This document shows positions 8,925-18,018 of a stretch of 64,000 nucleotides of DNA, one piece after another (within the stretch, counting starts at the first letter, position 1; the number at the start of each line of letters is the position of its first letter). The stretch spans positions 62,001 through 126,000 of the forward strand of contig JAGWYN010000008.1 in NCBI GenBank assembly GCA_018969295.1. Direction: 5' to 3'. Source of the stretch: Chloroflexota bacterium. GTDB lineage: Bacteria > Chloroflexota > Anaerolineae > Caldilineales > Caldilineaceae. The position numbers were made by a program, and so were the translations under genes. The notes beneath the pieces were generated by a model. The model did no database searches. It was not told where the DNA came from and worked only from the letters and a program-made list of their open reading frames with translations.

Positions 8925-11168
8925 ATGGGCAACCTCAAACAGGATTCTCTGGAGTACCATGCCCAGGGCCGACCTGGCAAGCTCAAAATTGTCGCCACCA
9001 AGCCGATGGAAACGCAGCGCGACCTCTCCCTGGCCTACTCGCCAGGGGTCGCGTACCCGGTGCTGGCGATCGCCGAAGACCCTGAGCTGGTTTTCGACTA
9101 CACAGCCAAAGGAAATCTGGTCGCCGTTCTCTCGAATGGGAGCGCCATCCTCGGGCTGGGGGACCGCGGGCCGCTGGCCGCCAAGCCGGTGATGGAGGGC
9201 AAGGCTGTGCTTTTCAAGCGCTTTGCCGATGTCGATGTCTTTGACATCGAGGTGAATTCCCAGGATCCCGACGAGATCATCCGTTTTGGTGAGATGATCG
9301 CGCCGTCGCTGGGCGGGATCAATCTGGAAGACATCAAAGCCCCTGAATGTTTTTACATCGAGACCGAACTGCAAAAGCGGGTCGATATCCCGGTTTTCCA
9401 CGACGACCAGCATGGCACTGCCATCATCTCGGGAGCCGGGCTGCTCAACGCGCTGGAGCTGGTCGGCAAGCGAATCGACGCAGTCCGGGTGGTGCTCAAC
9501 GGGGCTGGTGCAGCGTCGATTGCGACGGCTGATCTCTATCTGGCTCTGGGGGTCCGGCCAGAAAATGTGATCCTGTGCGACAGCAAGGGGGTCATCTACA
9601 AAGGGCGCACCGTCGGCATGAACGAGTTCAAAGCGGCCTATGCGAGCGAGACCGCTGCGCGCACATTGGCCGAGGCCCTGGAGGGGGCAGATGTCTTCGT
9701 CGGTCTTTCGGTCGCCAACTGCGTCACCCGTGAGATGGTACGCAGCATGGCGCACGACCCGATCCTCTTTGCCATGGCCAACCCAGACCCGGAGATCACC
9801 TACGAAGAGGTGCAGGCTGCGCGCAACGATGCCATCTTTGGTACAGGGCGCAGCGACTATCCCAATCAGGTCAACAATGTGCTGGGCTTCCCCTTCATTT
9901 TTCGTGGGGCCCTGGATGTGCGGGCGCGCAAGATCAACATGGAGATGAAGCTGGCGGCCACCAAAGCGCTGGCGGCACTGGCCAAGGAGGATGTTCCCGA
10001 CAGTGTGATACGGGCGTATGGGCTGAGCGAACTGCATTTCAGCCGCGAGTACATTCTCCCCAAACCGTTGGACCCGCGCGTGATGATGTGGATTGCCCCG
10101 GCTGTGGCCAAAGCCGCCATGGAGAGCGGTGTGGCCCGCCGTTCGCTTGACCTGGACGCCTACCTGGAGAGGCTGGCTGCACGGCAGGGTCAAGGGGCGC
10201 AGACCATGTATCTGCTCGAAACCAAGGCCCGCAAAGCGCCAAAGCGGGTGGTCTACGGCGAAGGGCGGGAGCCCCGGGTCCTGCGTGCGGCCCACGAAGC
10301 AGAAGTGCGTGGGATTGCCCACCCGATCCTGCTCGGCCATGTCGAGGAGATCCACCGGCAGCTGGAGGAGATCGGGCTGCACTGGGAGCCGGAGATCATC
10401 GACCCGATTGCTGCGCCCAAGCAGGCCGAGTACGCCGAACATTTTTACGCCAAACGCCAACGGCGTGGGGTGACCTTGTCGCGGGCCCGTGAGCTGATGC
10501 GGCAGAAGATGTACTTTGGGCCGATGATGGTGGAATGTGGCGACGCCGACGCTTTCATTGCCGGGCTGGCCTACAACTACCCCGATGTGCTGCGCCCGGC
10601 TCTGCAGTGTGTCGGCGCGCAGGAAGGCCGTTGGGTCAGCGGCGTCTATCTGATGCTGCTCCAGGACAAGAGGGTCTTTTTTACCGACGCTACTGTCCTG
10701 ATCGATCCCACTGCCGAACAGCTGGCTGCGATCGCCCTCAACGCTGCCGACCTGGCCGAGCGTTTTGGCGTGACCCCACGGATCGCCATGTTGAGCTTCT
10801 CCAACTTTGGCAGCACACCGCACCCCCAGCAAGAAAAGGTGCAGCGTGCTACCGAGCTGGTGCGCCGACAGCGCCCCGACCTCGAAATCGACGGGGAGAT
10901 GCAGGCCGATGTGGCTGTTTCGCCCGAGCTGATGCAGCGGCACTATCCGTTCAGTCGGGTCCAAAACGCCAATGTGCTGGTCTTCCCGGATCTCAGCGCC
11001 GCCAATACCGCGTACAAACTGCTGCGCGAGCTGGGGGGCGCCGAGGCCATTGGACCGATCCTGGTCGGCATGCAGAAGCCGATCCAGGTGTTGGCCACCG
11101 GCGCTGAGGTGCGCGATATCTTTAACATGACCACACTGGCCGTGATCGAGGCCCAGGAGAACGGCTGA
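8925..11168 (+). CDS. maeB: NADP-type malic enzyme with phosphotransacetylase-like domain
   Basis: 747 residues, full length for the MaeB family. Oxidative decarboxylation of malate to pyruvate. The malic domain (about 1-430) has the catalytic Tyr in AYSPGVAYP, Lys in KAVLFKRFADVD, the metal site HDDQHGTA and the Rossmann motif GAGAASIA. From about residue 435 (KRVVYGEGREPRVLRAA) a phosphate acetyltransferase-like domain follows; in this family it regulates activity and has no acetyltransferase function. It probably has its own transcript, since 137 bp separate it from sqdB. Confidence 0.95.
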   Translation: MGNLKQDSLEYHAQGRPGKLKIVATKPMETQRDLSLAYSPGVAYPVLAIAEDPELVFDYTAKGNLVAVLSNGSAILGLGDRGPLAAKPVMEGKAVLFKRFADVDVFDIEVNSQDPDEIIRFGEMIAPSLGGINLEDIKAPECFYIETELQKRVDIPVFHDDQHGTAIISGAGLLNALELVGKRIDAVRVVLNGAGAASIATADLYLALGVRPENVILCDSKGVIYKGRTVGMNEFKAAYASETAARTLAEALEGADVFVGLSVANCVTREMVRSMAHDPILFAMANPDPEITYEEVQAARNDAIFGTGRSDYPNQVNNVLGFPFIFRGALDVRARKINMEMKLAATKALAALAKEDVPDSVIRAYGLSELHFSREYILPKPLDPRVMMWIAPAVAKAAMESGVARRSLDLDAYLERLAARQGQGAQTMYLLETKARKAPKRVVYGEGREPRVLRAAHEAEVRGIAHPILLGHVEEIHRQLEEIGLHWEPEIIDPIAAPKQAEYAEHFYAKRQRRGVTLSRARELMRQKMYFGPMMVECGDADAFIAGLAYNYPDVLRPALQCVGAQEGRWVSGVYLMLLQDKRVFFTDATVLIDPTAEQLAAIALNAADLAERFGVTPRIAMLSFSNFGSTPHPQQEKVQRATELVRRQRPDLEIDGEMQADVAVSPELMQRHYPFSRVQNANVLVFPDLSAANTAYKLLRELGGAEAIGPILVGMQKPIQVLATGAEVRDIFNMTTLAVIEAQENG

Positions 11169-11208
11169 GCAGACACAGGCTGTAGCACAAGAACGCAGCG
11201 CGTCGCAT

Positions 11209-11237
11209 TTGAAACTTTTGGCCGGATCGGGTAGAGT
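11209..11237 (+). promoter_or_regulatory. Promoter for FAD oxidoreductase gene
   Basis: TTGAAA at 11209-11214 and TAGAGT at 11232-11237 with a 17-bp spacer. The predicted start of transcription, near 11244-11247, coincides with an in-frame ATG at 11247, so a leaderless message is possible. Confidence 0.5.
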
Positions 11238-11246
11238 CTAGGGAAA

Positions 11247-12554
11247 ATGGATTCTTGCCGCCAAGCTGTTTCGAGTCTTGCGATGAAGACGACTGTATTT
11301 TGGAGTGAAGCGTACCCCCCCCCCGCCGATCTGGCGGCCAGCGACCTGCCTGAAACGGTGGATGTCGCCGTGGTTGGCAGCGGCTACACAGGGTTGAACG
11401 CAGCGATCGCCCTGCGCAAGGCAGGTGCCTCCGTGGCCGTTCTGGAACAGGCAACGATCGGGGCGGGGGCCAGCAGCCGCAACGGGGGCATGGCCACGAC
11501 CGGGCTCAAAGAAGAGATGAGGACTCTCTTCCGTCGCTACGGGGCGGAACTCGGCCAGGCGTTCTGGCAGTGGTCGCTGGCCGCGATCACATATGTCGAA
11601 CAGAGCGTGGCCGAAGAAGAGATCGCCTGTGACTTTGTCCGTTCTGGCCATGTGACCCTGGCCTGCAAACCACAGCACTACGAGCGCTTCGCCGAAGAGG
11701 TTCGCTGGTTCCAGACGACGCTCAACTACGACGACCTTTGGGTGGTCGACCGTGCCCAGCTCCAGGCCGAAATCGGCAGCAATGCCTACTACGGCGGCCT
11801 GGTCGACCGCAACAGCGCTGCGCTGCAGCCGGCCCGCTACGTCTTTGGGCTGGCCCAGGCCGCAACACGCCGCGGGGCACAGCTGGTCGAAGAGGTGCGC
11901 GTACGCTCGCTGGCTCGGATGCGGCTGGGCTTTCGTCTCAACACCACCAAGGGGTCACTGCTGGCTCGCGAAGTGTTGATCGCCACCAACGGCTACACCA
12001 CGCCGCTGGTCAAGGCCGTCCGCCAAGAAATTTTTCCAGCCGGTAGCTATATCATCGTCACGCAGCCCTTGCCCGTTGAACTGCAGCGGAGCCTCAGCCC
12101 CCGTGGGCGGATGTTTTTTGACAGCAAACACTTCCTCAACTATTTTCGCCTGACCCCCGACGGCCGAATGCTGTTTGGCGGACGCCATGACCTCTCTACC
12201 TCGCTCGACCTGGTCGAAAGCGCCTACAAAATGCAGCGGCGTATGGTCGAAGTCTTCCCGCAATTGGCAGAGATCCCGATCACCCATTCCTGGAACGGCA
12301 AACTGGGGCTCACCGTCGATCGCATGCCCCATGCCGGGCGAGTCCAAGGGATCCATTATGCAGGCGGCTATGCTGGCCATGGGGTCGCAGTCGCCAGCTA
12401 TCTGGGCAGAGAGATGGGCGAAGTGATCGCCGGCCAGCGCACCTCGACGTTGTTTGCTCAGATTCCCCCTGCCCGTCACCCCTGGGTCCCCTACGACCGG
12501 CTGTACCTGCCGCTGGTCTCGAGTTGGTTTCGAACGCTTGATAAGTTGACATAA
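11247..12554 (+). CDS. FAD-dependent amine/amino-acid oxidoreductase (DAO family)
   Basis: 435 residues from the ATG at 11247, or 423 from an ATG at 11283; the first fits the promoter, the second fits the usual N-terminus (VFWSEAYPPP). The FAD-binding motif is VAVVGSGYTGLNAAIALRKAG, and GAGASSRNGGMATTG is typical of gamma-glutamylputrescine oxidase and other DAO-superfamily flavoproteins. FGGRHD and YAGGYAGHGVAVASYLG close the flavin site. It would oxidise an amine or amino acid with O2 or another acceptor; the substrate cannot be told. No transporter or gamma-glutamylation gene lies beside it. Confidence 0.85.
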   Translation: MDSCRQAVSSLAMKTTVFWSEAYPPPADLAASDLPETVDVAVVGSGYTGLNAAIALRKAGASVAVLEQATIGAGASSRNGGMATTGLKEEMRTLFRRYGAELGQAFWQWSLAAITYVEQSVAEEEIACDFVRSGHVTLACKPQHYERFAEEVRWFQTTLNYDDLWVVDRAQLQAEIGSNAYYGGLVDRNSAALQPARYVFGLAQAATRRGAQLVEEVRVRSLARMRLGFRLNTTKGSLLAREVLIATNGYTTPLVKAVRQEIFPAGSYIIVTQPLPVELQRSLSPRGRMFFDSKHFLNYFRLTPDGRMLFGGRHDLSTSLDLVESAYKMQRRMVEVFPQLAEIPITHSWNGKLGLTVDRMPHAGRVQGIHYAGGYAGHGVAVASYLGREMGEVIAGQRTSTLFAQIPPARHPWVPYDRLYLPLVSSWFRTLDKLT

Positions 12555-12592
12555 TAGAAATTAGGGCCGACCTGCGAGAAATTCAAAAAACG

Positions 12593-13378
12593 ATGATAGC
12601 CAACGATTTGCACATGCATTCCACGCACAGCCTGGATGGGAACCACACGATCGCCGAGCTGTGCACGCGCGCGCTTCAGCTGGGGCTGAGCCATATCGCA
12701 GTGACCGACCATGTCGAGTGGGTTCCGGGCGGGGCCCATCAGCAGCCCGATTTTGACCAATATTTTGCCGAACTCGACGAATGCAGGAGCCGCTACGCCG
12801 GACAGGGGCTGCAGTTGCTCAGCGGTCTGGAGCTGGGCAACCCACACGAGCACCGCGACGAAGTCGAGGCGCTGCTGGCCCGCTACCCCTTCGACGTGGT
12901 GATCGGCTCGATGCACTGGTTGAACGGCGTCAACATCCACTACTCGAGCTGTTTTGATGGACAGGATGTCGATGCGGTCTACGCCGCCTACTTTGGCCAG
13001 ATCGCCCGGATTGCTGCGGAGATCGACTGCCAGATCATCGCCCATTTCGACCGGATCTTCTGGCCGGGCACCGCACGATTTGGCCCGCCGCAGATCGAGC
13101 GGATCGAGCCGGCGGTGCGGGACGCTGTGCGCGCCATCGCCGAACATGGACGAATTTTGGAGCTCAACACGCGCTTTGTCACCCACGAACCTGGCTGGAA
13201 CGACAGCCTCCTGACGGTGCTTCGTTGGTATCGGGAGGAAGGGGGCTCTTTTGTCGCAGTGAATTCGGACGCACACCGGGTCAACGAGATGGGGCGGTAT
13301 CGCTCGATCGGGGAAGAACTGGTGCGCTCTGCGGGCTGTCTTCCTTACGCGTATCTCTCGTCGGCGGTGCCCGGGTAG
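12593..13378 (+). CDS. hisK: PHP-family phosphatase, probable histidinol-phosphatase (HisK type)
   Basis: 261 residues, PHP-domain hydrolase with the metal ligands in NDLHMHSTHS, VTDHVE, GLELG, GSMHW, IAHFD and VNSDAHR. HisK-type histidinol-phosphatases of this length dephosphorylate L-histidinol phosphate. The assignment is supported by hisZ-hisG starting about 1 kb downstream in the same direction. The symbol is therefore partly context-based, since other PHP proteins share the motifs. It converges on the HMCES gene. Confidence 0.78.
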   Translation: MIANDLHMHSTHSLDGNHTIAELCTRALQLGLSHIAVTDHVEWVPGGAHQQPDFDQYFAELDECRSRYAGQGLQLLSGLELGNPHEHRDEVEALLARYPFDVVIGSMHWLNGVNIHYSSCFDGQDVDAVYAAYFGQIARIAAEIDCQIIAHFDRIFWPGTARFGPPQIERIEPAVRDAVRAIAEHGRILELNTRFVTHEPGWNDSLLTVLRWYREEGGSFVAVNSDAHRVNEMGRYRSIGEELVRSAGCLPYAYLSSAVPG

Positions 13379-13406
13379 CGCCTGGGCCTCTTCTGTCGGG
13401 CTCGGT

Positions 13407-14099
13407 TTACGCTGTCGAGATCCCGGCGATGCAGTCGCTGCCTTCGTGCAGCGGGCTGTTGACGTAGGTGCTGACCGGGTAGAAGGTCAGCGCAAGTGCG
13501 CTTGGCGACTGGAGCAGGGCATGAAGTTCGATCGACTGGGCAGCGGTCGCTTCCTGGCCGCTGCCCAGCCAGGCTGTGTAGTCGGCGGGAGAGACAATCA
13601 GGGGCATCCGGTCGTGCAAACGGGCTACCGCCGGGGCAGCTGCCGTCGTGACGATCGTGCAGCTTTCCAGCACGTCCCCTTGGGGGCTGTGCCAGCTTTC
13701 CCAGAGGCCGGCGAACGCCATGGGCGTGGCGTCGGCTGGGGCGATGTAGTAGGGCTGTTTGCCTTGCTTGTTTTTCAGCCATTCATAAAAGCCGGAGGCC
13801 GGGATCAGACAACGGCGCCGTCGAAATCCTGCCCGAAATGCCGGTTTTTCCGACAGCGTTTCGGCGCGCGCGTTGATCAGACGGGTGCCCTGGGCTGGAT
13901 CGTGGCTCCAGGAGGGAATCAGCCCCCAGAGTGCAAAGGTCCATTCGCGTCTGTGGGTCTGGGGGTTGACCCGTACAAGGCCGATCGGCTGTGTGGGGGC
14001 GATGTTGTAGCGCGGCGCGGCGGTTGCCGGCAGGGAGGTCAGCTCGAAGAGCCCCGCCAGTTGTTCGTGCGTCGCATAGAGTGCAAACCGCCCACACAT
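13407..14099 (-). CDS. Abasic-site protein HMCES/YedK (SRAP domain)
   Basis: 230 residues. SRAP proteins form a covalent thiazolidine link between Cys2 and abasic sites in single-stranded DNA, shielding them at stalled forks. The catalytic cysteine must follow the initiator Met, so the ATG at 14099 (MCGRFALYA) is chosen over the GTG one codon upstream, which would bury it. The other active-site residues are visible in INARAETL, AFAGLWE and LHDRMPLIVSP. It sits alone between convergent and divergent histidine genes. Confidence 0.94.
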   Translation of the reverse strand: MCGRFALYATHEQLAGLFELTSLPATAAPRYNIAPTQPIGLVRVNPQTHRREWTFALWGLIPSWSHDPAQGTRLINARAETLSEKPAFRAGFRRRRCLIPASGFYEWLKNKQGKQPYYIAPADATPMAFAGLWESWHSPQGDVLESCTIVTTAAAPAVARLHDRMPLIVSPADYTAWLGSGQEATAAQSIELHALLQSPSALALTFYPVSTYVNSPLHEGSDCIAGISTA

Positions 14100-14210
14100 C
14101 ACAGCCTCCTTATTTTGCGATCATTTTACGCGTTTCCCGAAAATCGTGCAAGGGGAAGTGCCAAACAACGTGCGAGCCTCTTCAGTTCCCCCCTCCAAGG
14201 ACGGAACAGG

Positions 14211-14238
14211 GCGGTGACAGCGTGGCGGTGACAGCGTG
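14211..14238 (+). repeat. Two copies of a 14-bp direct repeat
   Basis: GCGGTGACAGCGTG occurs twice in direct succession (14211-14224, 14225-14238), with a third partial start at 14239. It lies in the region upstream of hisZ. Its function is unknown. Confidence 0.7.
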
Positions 14239-14268
14239 GCGGTGGGTCTGGGCCCGCAGGAAGGGCTG

Positions 14269-14277
14269 TGGTATAGT
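14269..14277 (+). promoter_or_regulatory. Extended -10 promoter for hisZG
   Basis: TGG followed by TATAGT (14272-14277) forms an extended -10 element. No recognisable -35 is present. It lies about 50 bases upstream of the proposed hisZ start. Confidence 0.45.
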
Positions 14278-14325
14278 GTCATTCTAAACAAAAACAGAGG
14301 CCAGCCAGAGGATGGAGATGACTTG

Positions 14326-15672
14326 GTGAAGGGCGAACCGGTGGCAAGGTCGAGCGCAGGCCAGATTCCGGCGGGAGTTGCCGACTATTTTTGGGCCGAG
14401 GCATATGCGCGGCGTCGCCTGGAAGCGACGTTTTTGGAGATTTTTCGTCGGTGGGGCTACAGCGATGTAGTCACCCCGACCTTTGAGTATGCCGACACCC
14501 TCTCTGCGCGGGGCAACAGGGAGCTGCAGTCGGAGCTCTGTCGGTTTTTGGATCGGGATGGCAGCATGCTGGCCTTGCGGGCGGACATGACCATTCCCGT
14601 GGCGCGGCTGGTCGGCACGCGGCTGCACGACGCGCCGCTCCCGCAGCGGTACTGCTATGCCGGCAGTGTCTTTCGCGACGTCGAGTCGCGAGGGGGGCAG
14701 CAGCGCGAATTCTGGCAGGCAGGGGTGGAGCTGTTGGGCAGCACGGCACCGGCAGCGGATGCGGAGGTGCTGGCGCTCACGGCACGGGCGCTGGAGGCAG
14801 CGGGCATCGAACAGTTTCAACTGGTTGTGGGCCAGATGCAGTACTTCGAAGGGCTGCTGCTGGATCTCCAGCTGAACCCCGAGGCGCGAGAAGGGTTGAC
14901 GCAGGCGATCGACCGCAACAGTGCGCCGTCGTTGGAGGCCTTTCTTCGTACGGCGCAGCTCTCCCCTCGTCAGCGGCAGGCGGTGCAAGAAGTGCCCCAC
15001 TTGGGGGGGGTGGCGATCGACGCCATTTTGTGCCGTGCAGAAGCGCTCGCGCTCAACGAGAAGATGGTGGCGGCCACCAGCAACCTACGGGCGATCTGCG
15101 GCGCTCTGGCGGCGTTCGGTCTGCTCGACCGGGTGGCTCTGGATTTGAGCGAGATTCACAACCTCGGCTATTACACGGGCATGACCTTTGAGGTCCTGGC
15201 CCCTGGGGTCGGTTTCCGGATAGCCAGCGGGGGGCGGTACGACGACCTGGTCGGTACCTTTGGGCCCTCTTTGCCCGCAGTCGGCGTGGCTCTGGGACTC
15301 GAGCGGGTCTTGTTGGCCAGACGCCTGGGGGCTGGCCCGCCGCCGCCGCAGCGGCCAGCGCTGGACCTGCTGGTGGCGGCGGGCAATCAGCCAGCAGCGC
15401 TGCAAGGGGTCGAGCAGCTGCGCCAGCAAGGATGGGTCGTGGCGTTGGATCTGGTTCTGGGCGACCGGGAAGGGCTGGCTGTGCGGGCCCGCGCCGCAGG
15501 GGCCCGCGGTGCGCTCGACTGGAGTGCCGCACAGCCTCTCCTGGAGGACCTGGGCGCAGGCGAATCTCCTGTCGCGCTCGGCGAACAACCGTTGGAAGCC
15601 TTGCGAGCCTGGCTGGCTGCCCCTCTGTCCAGTGAGAAGCGAGCCCCAGCCCCTTTGGAGGAGCTCCTATGA
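14326..15672 (+). CDS. hisZ: ATP phosphoribosyltransferase regulatory subunit HisZ
   Basis: About 448 residues; the start is uncertain (GTG at 14326, with GGAG about nine bases upstream, or TTG at 14323). The fold is that of a class II tRNA synthetase core: IPAGVADYFWAEA, ALRADMTIPVARLV, YCYAGSVFRDV (motif 2-like) and GGRYDDLVGTFG. It looks like HisRS but lacks the complete histidyl-adenylate motifs and has no normal anticodon domain; its C-terminal 100 residues are Ala/Leu-rich. It is followed immediately by a short-form hisG, as expected for the HisZ-HisG octamer that starts histidine synthesis. The stop overlaps the hisG ATG. Confidence 0.9.
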   Translation: MKGEPVARSSAGQIPAGVADYFWAEAYARRRLEATFLEIFRRWGYSDVVTPTFEYADTLSARGNRELQSELCRFLDRDGSMLALRADMTIPVARLVGTRLHDAPLPQRYCYAGSVFRDVESRGGQQREFWQAGVELLGSTAPAADAEVLALTARALEAAGIEQFQLVVGQMQYFEGLLLDLQLNPEAREGLTQAIDRNSAPSLEAFLRTAQLSPRQRQAVQEVPHLGGVAIDAILCRAEALALNEKMVAATSNLRAICGALAAFGLLDRVALDLSEIHNLGYYTGMTFEVLAPGVGFRIASGGRYDDLVGTFGPSLPAVGVALGLERVLLARRLGAGPPPPQRPALDLLVAAGNQPAALQGVEQLRQQGWVVALDLVLGDREGLAVRARAAGARGALDWSAAQPLLEDLGAGESPVALGEQPLEALRAWLAAPLSSEKRAPAPLEELL

Positions 15673-16379
15673 AGCCGCACACCGAGCCGCCGATCGTTGG
15701 GGGCGCCGCGCCGTTGATGGTGGCCCTGCCCAAAGGGCGGCTGGCCGAACAGACCCTGGAGCTGTTTGCGGCCGCGGGGTTGCCGCTGCCGGGCAGCGAC
15801 AATGGCCGCAAGTTGATTTTGGAAAGCGACGCCGGTTCTCTGCGCTACATCATGGCCAAGCCGAGCGATGTCCCGACATTTGTAGAGTACGGGGCCGCGG
15901 ACCTGGGGATCTGCGGGCTCGACACCCTGCGCGAGAGCCGGCGCCAGGTCTACGAACCGTTGCTGCTGCCCTTTGGCTACTGTCGTCTCTCCCTGGCCGC
16001 TCCTGCGGATCGCCCAGAGAGCCCGTTGCGGTACGAAAGCCAGCCGCGTGTCGCGACCAAATACCCCAACCTGACCGCAGATTTCTTTCGCTCGCGCGGC
16101 GTCAACGCTGAAATCATCACCTTGCACGGCTCGGTAGAGCTCGGCCCTTTGGTTGGGTTGGCCCACCTGATCGTTGATCTGGTCGAGACAGGCAGCACGC
16201 TGCAGGCCAATGGGTTGGTGGAGACACGCAAAATTATGGACATCCAGGCGGTGCTGATCGCCAATCGCGCGGCGTACCATCTGAAACGAGAGAGCGTCGA
16301 ACAGGTGATCAGCCGGCTGCAGGCCCAGTTGAAGCAGCTCGAAAACCCATCAAGGAAAGTGTATGACAGAAATTATTGA
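15669..16379 (+). CDS. hisG: ATP phosphoribosyltransferase, short form
   Basis: 236 residues. First step of histidine synthesis: ATP + PRPP to phosphoribosyl-ATP. It has the N-terminal VALPKGRLAEQTLELF, AADLGICGLDTL, and the PRPP loop in LIVDLVETGSTLQANGL. It lacks the C-terminal histidine-sensing domain of long HisG, which explains the adjacent hisZ. ATGA overlap with hisZ. Confidence 0.96.
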   Translation: MKPHTEPPIVGGAAPLMVALPKGRLAEQTLELFAAAGLPLPGSDNGRKLILESDAGSLRYIMAKPSDVPTFVEYGAADLGICGLDTLRESRRQVYEPLLLPFGYCRLSLAAPADRPESPLRYESQPRVATKYPNLTADFFRSRGVNAEIITLHGSVELGPLVGLAHLIVDLVETGSTLQANGLVETRKIMDIQAVLIANRAAYHLKRESVEQVISRLQAQLKQLENPSRKVYDRNY

Positions 16380-16899
16380 ACTTGACCGGATCCAGGGGGT
16401 CAAACTGGTTGCGCTGCGTTCGTTCAGCGACGAACGGGGGCGGTTCTTGGAGACATTCCGCAAAGACTGGTTCCCAGAACGCAGCTGGACGATTGTACAG
16501 ACCAACCGCAGCGACAGCCAGGCAGGGGTGCTGCGCGGGCTGCACTACCATTTTCAACAGGTCGATTACTGGTATGTGGCCCGCGGCCAGATCCGGGTCG
16601 GGCTGGCGGACCTGCGGCAGGGGTCGGCGACCTGTGGGGCCAGTGCAGTGGTGGAGATGGGCGAACAGCATGAATGTGGCCTGTTGATCCCCAGCGGGGT
16701 CGCACACGGTTTCTACGCGTTGACTGCTGCCACGCTGACCTACCTGGTCGACAACTACTACGACGGCCAGGATGAGCACGGGGTTGCCTGGAATGACCCG
16801 ACCCTGGCGGTGCCCTGGGGGGTCACGGACCCGATTCTCTCTGCGCGGGACCGTGCCAACCCGCGTCTGACAGAAATTTTGTCCGAGCGGCGTCCATAG
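16363..16899 (+). CDS. dTDP-4-dehydrorhamnose 3,5-epimerase family protein
   Basis: 178 residues, RmlC-like cupin. The conserved features are ERGRFLETFRKDWF, VLRGLHYHF (active-site His), IPSGVAHGFYAL and TYLVDNYYD (general-acid Tyr region). It epimerises a 4-keto-6-deoxy nucleotide sugar, perhaps for the glycan genes elsewhere in the window; no rmlA, B or D is nearby. The start overlaps the last 17 bases of hisG, so it is co-transcribed with the histidine genes. Confidence 0.88.
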   Translation: MTEIIELDRIQGVKLVALRSFSDERGRFLETFRKDWFPERSWTIVQTNRSDSQAGVLRGLHYHFQQVDYWYVARGQIRVGLADLRQGSATCGASAVVEMGEQHECGLLIPSGVAHGFYALTAATLTYLVDNYYDGQDEHGVAWNDPTLAVPWGVTDPILSARDRANPRLTEILSERRP

Positions 16900-16912
16900 C
16901 TGAGGAGAGGGG

Positions 16913-16929
16913 GGTCAGCGTCGCTGACC
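16913..16929 (+). terminator. Small hairpin after the epimerase gene, possible weak terminator
   Basis: GGTCAGC-GTC-GCTGACC gives a 7-bp perfect stem with a 3-base loop, 14 bases after the stop at 16899. The T-rich stretch is delayed (AAATTTTATT begins about 10 bases later), so termination would be weak. Confidence 0.35.
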
Positions 16930-17024
16930 GCCCACAGAAATTTTATTCATGCGAACCAGCCTGCTACGAAAGGAGGAAAGCGGCTTCTTTCACCCGTGAG
17001 GGGGGGAGTTTCGCCGCCAGACCG

Positions 17025-17912
17025 ATGATGAAAGAAAAAGTTCGGATCGGTGTTTTGGGGGGCAGTGGCGTCTACCAAATGGAAGCGTTGAGCGCTGTCG
17101 AAGAAATTGTGCTCGACACACCCTTTGGGGCTCCGTCGGATGCGTACGTGGTCGGCACCCTTGGCGGGCAGCGGGTGGCGTTTCTGGCGCGCCACGGGCG
17201 GGGTCACCGCTTCAGCCCGCACCGAGTCAACTACCGAGCCAATCTCTACGGCTTCAAAATGCTCGGCGTCGAATACCTGATTGGGGTCAGTGCCTGCGGC
17301 AGCCTGCGCGAAGATCTGGCACCTGGCCACATCGTCATTCCCAACCAGCTCTTTGACCGCACCCAAGGGCGCAAACTCAGTTTTTTCGACGACCCAGAGG
17401 TCGGAACTGAAGGGCTGGTTGTCCATGTCGGGGTCGCGGATCCCTTTTGTAGCCTGCTCTCGGAGATTTGCTTCGAAGCAGTCAAACAGACCGGGGCCGC
17501 AGTGCATTGGGGGGGAAATTTTGTCACGATCGAGGGGCCGCGCTTCAGCACCAAAGCCGAGAGCCGCACCTTTCGGAGTTGGGGGATGGACCTCATCGGC
17601 ATGACGACGACCCCAGAAGCCCAGCTGGCGCGCGAGGCGGAGATGAGCTATGCCGTGATGGCGCATGTCACTGACTACGATGTCTGGCATGAAAGCGAGA
17701 CTCCGGTCACCGTAGAGAAGGTGATCCAGACGTTGCTCGCCAACGCGGAGGTTGCCAAACAAGCGGTGATCAACGCCGTGCAGCTGCTCGACGGGGTGGG
17801 CCCCTCCCCGCAGCAGGGCGCTTTGCGCGACGCTATTATCACCAACCGCTCCGCCGTGCGTCGCGAGGTCATCGAACGACTGGCGCTGTTGGTGGGACAT
17901 TATTTTGGCTGA
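17025..17912 (+). CDS. mtnP: S-methyl-5'-thioadenosine phosphorylase
   Basis: 295 residues from the first of two adjacent ATGs (17025, 17028). It cleaves methylthioadenosine with phosphate to adenine and methylthioribose-1-phosphate, for methionine salvage. It has the phosphate site GGSGVY, RHGRGHRFSPHRVNYRAN, the substrate segment IGVSACGSLRED, EGPRFSTKAESR and the base-recognition HVTDYDVWHE, where Asp-Tyr-Asp favours an adenine base. A purine nucleoside phosphorylase of the same family is the alternative. Confidence 0.94.
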   Translation: MMKEKVRIGVLGGSGVYQMEALSAVEEIVLDTPFGAPSDAYVVGTLGGQRVAFLARHGRGHRFSPHRVNYRANLYGFKMLGVEYLIGVSACGSLREDLAPGHIVIPNQLFDRTQGRKLSFFDDPEVGTEGLVVHVGVADPFCSLLSEICFEAVKQTGAAVHWGGNFVTIEGPRFSTKAESRTFRSWGMDLIGMTTTPEAQLAREAEMSYAVMAHVTDYDVWHESETPVTVEKVIQTLLANAEVAKQAVINAVQLLDGVGPSPQQGALRDAIITNRSAVRREVIERLALLVGHYFG

Positions 17913-17944
17913 ACGCAGAAGCAGACGGTTGTGTACTATAAAAT

Positions 17945-17973
17945 TTGTCCAAAGGGTTTTTCTGCGCTATACT
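17945..17973 (+). promoter_or_regulatory. Promoter for rpmG
   Basis: TTGTCC (17945-17950), a 17-bp spacer, and TATACT (17968-17973). The start of transcription should be about 40 bases upstream of rpmG. Confidence 0.6.
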
Positions 17974-18018
17974 CTCTGCCAGAGAGCTTTTGACCTGTAA
18001 GGCAAAAAGAGGGAAAAA

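Noticed and set aside
16967..17024. Riboswitch upstream of mtnP
   Set aside because: Only a short GAAAG/CTTTC pairing is visible in a 125-bp gap; no conserved SAM-riboswitch core is seen.
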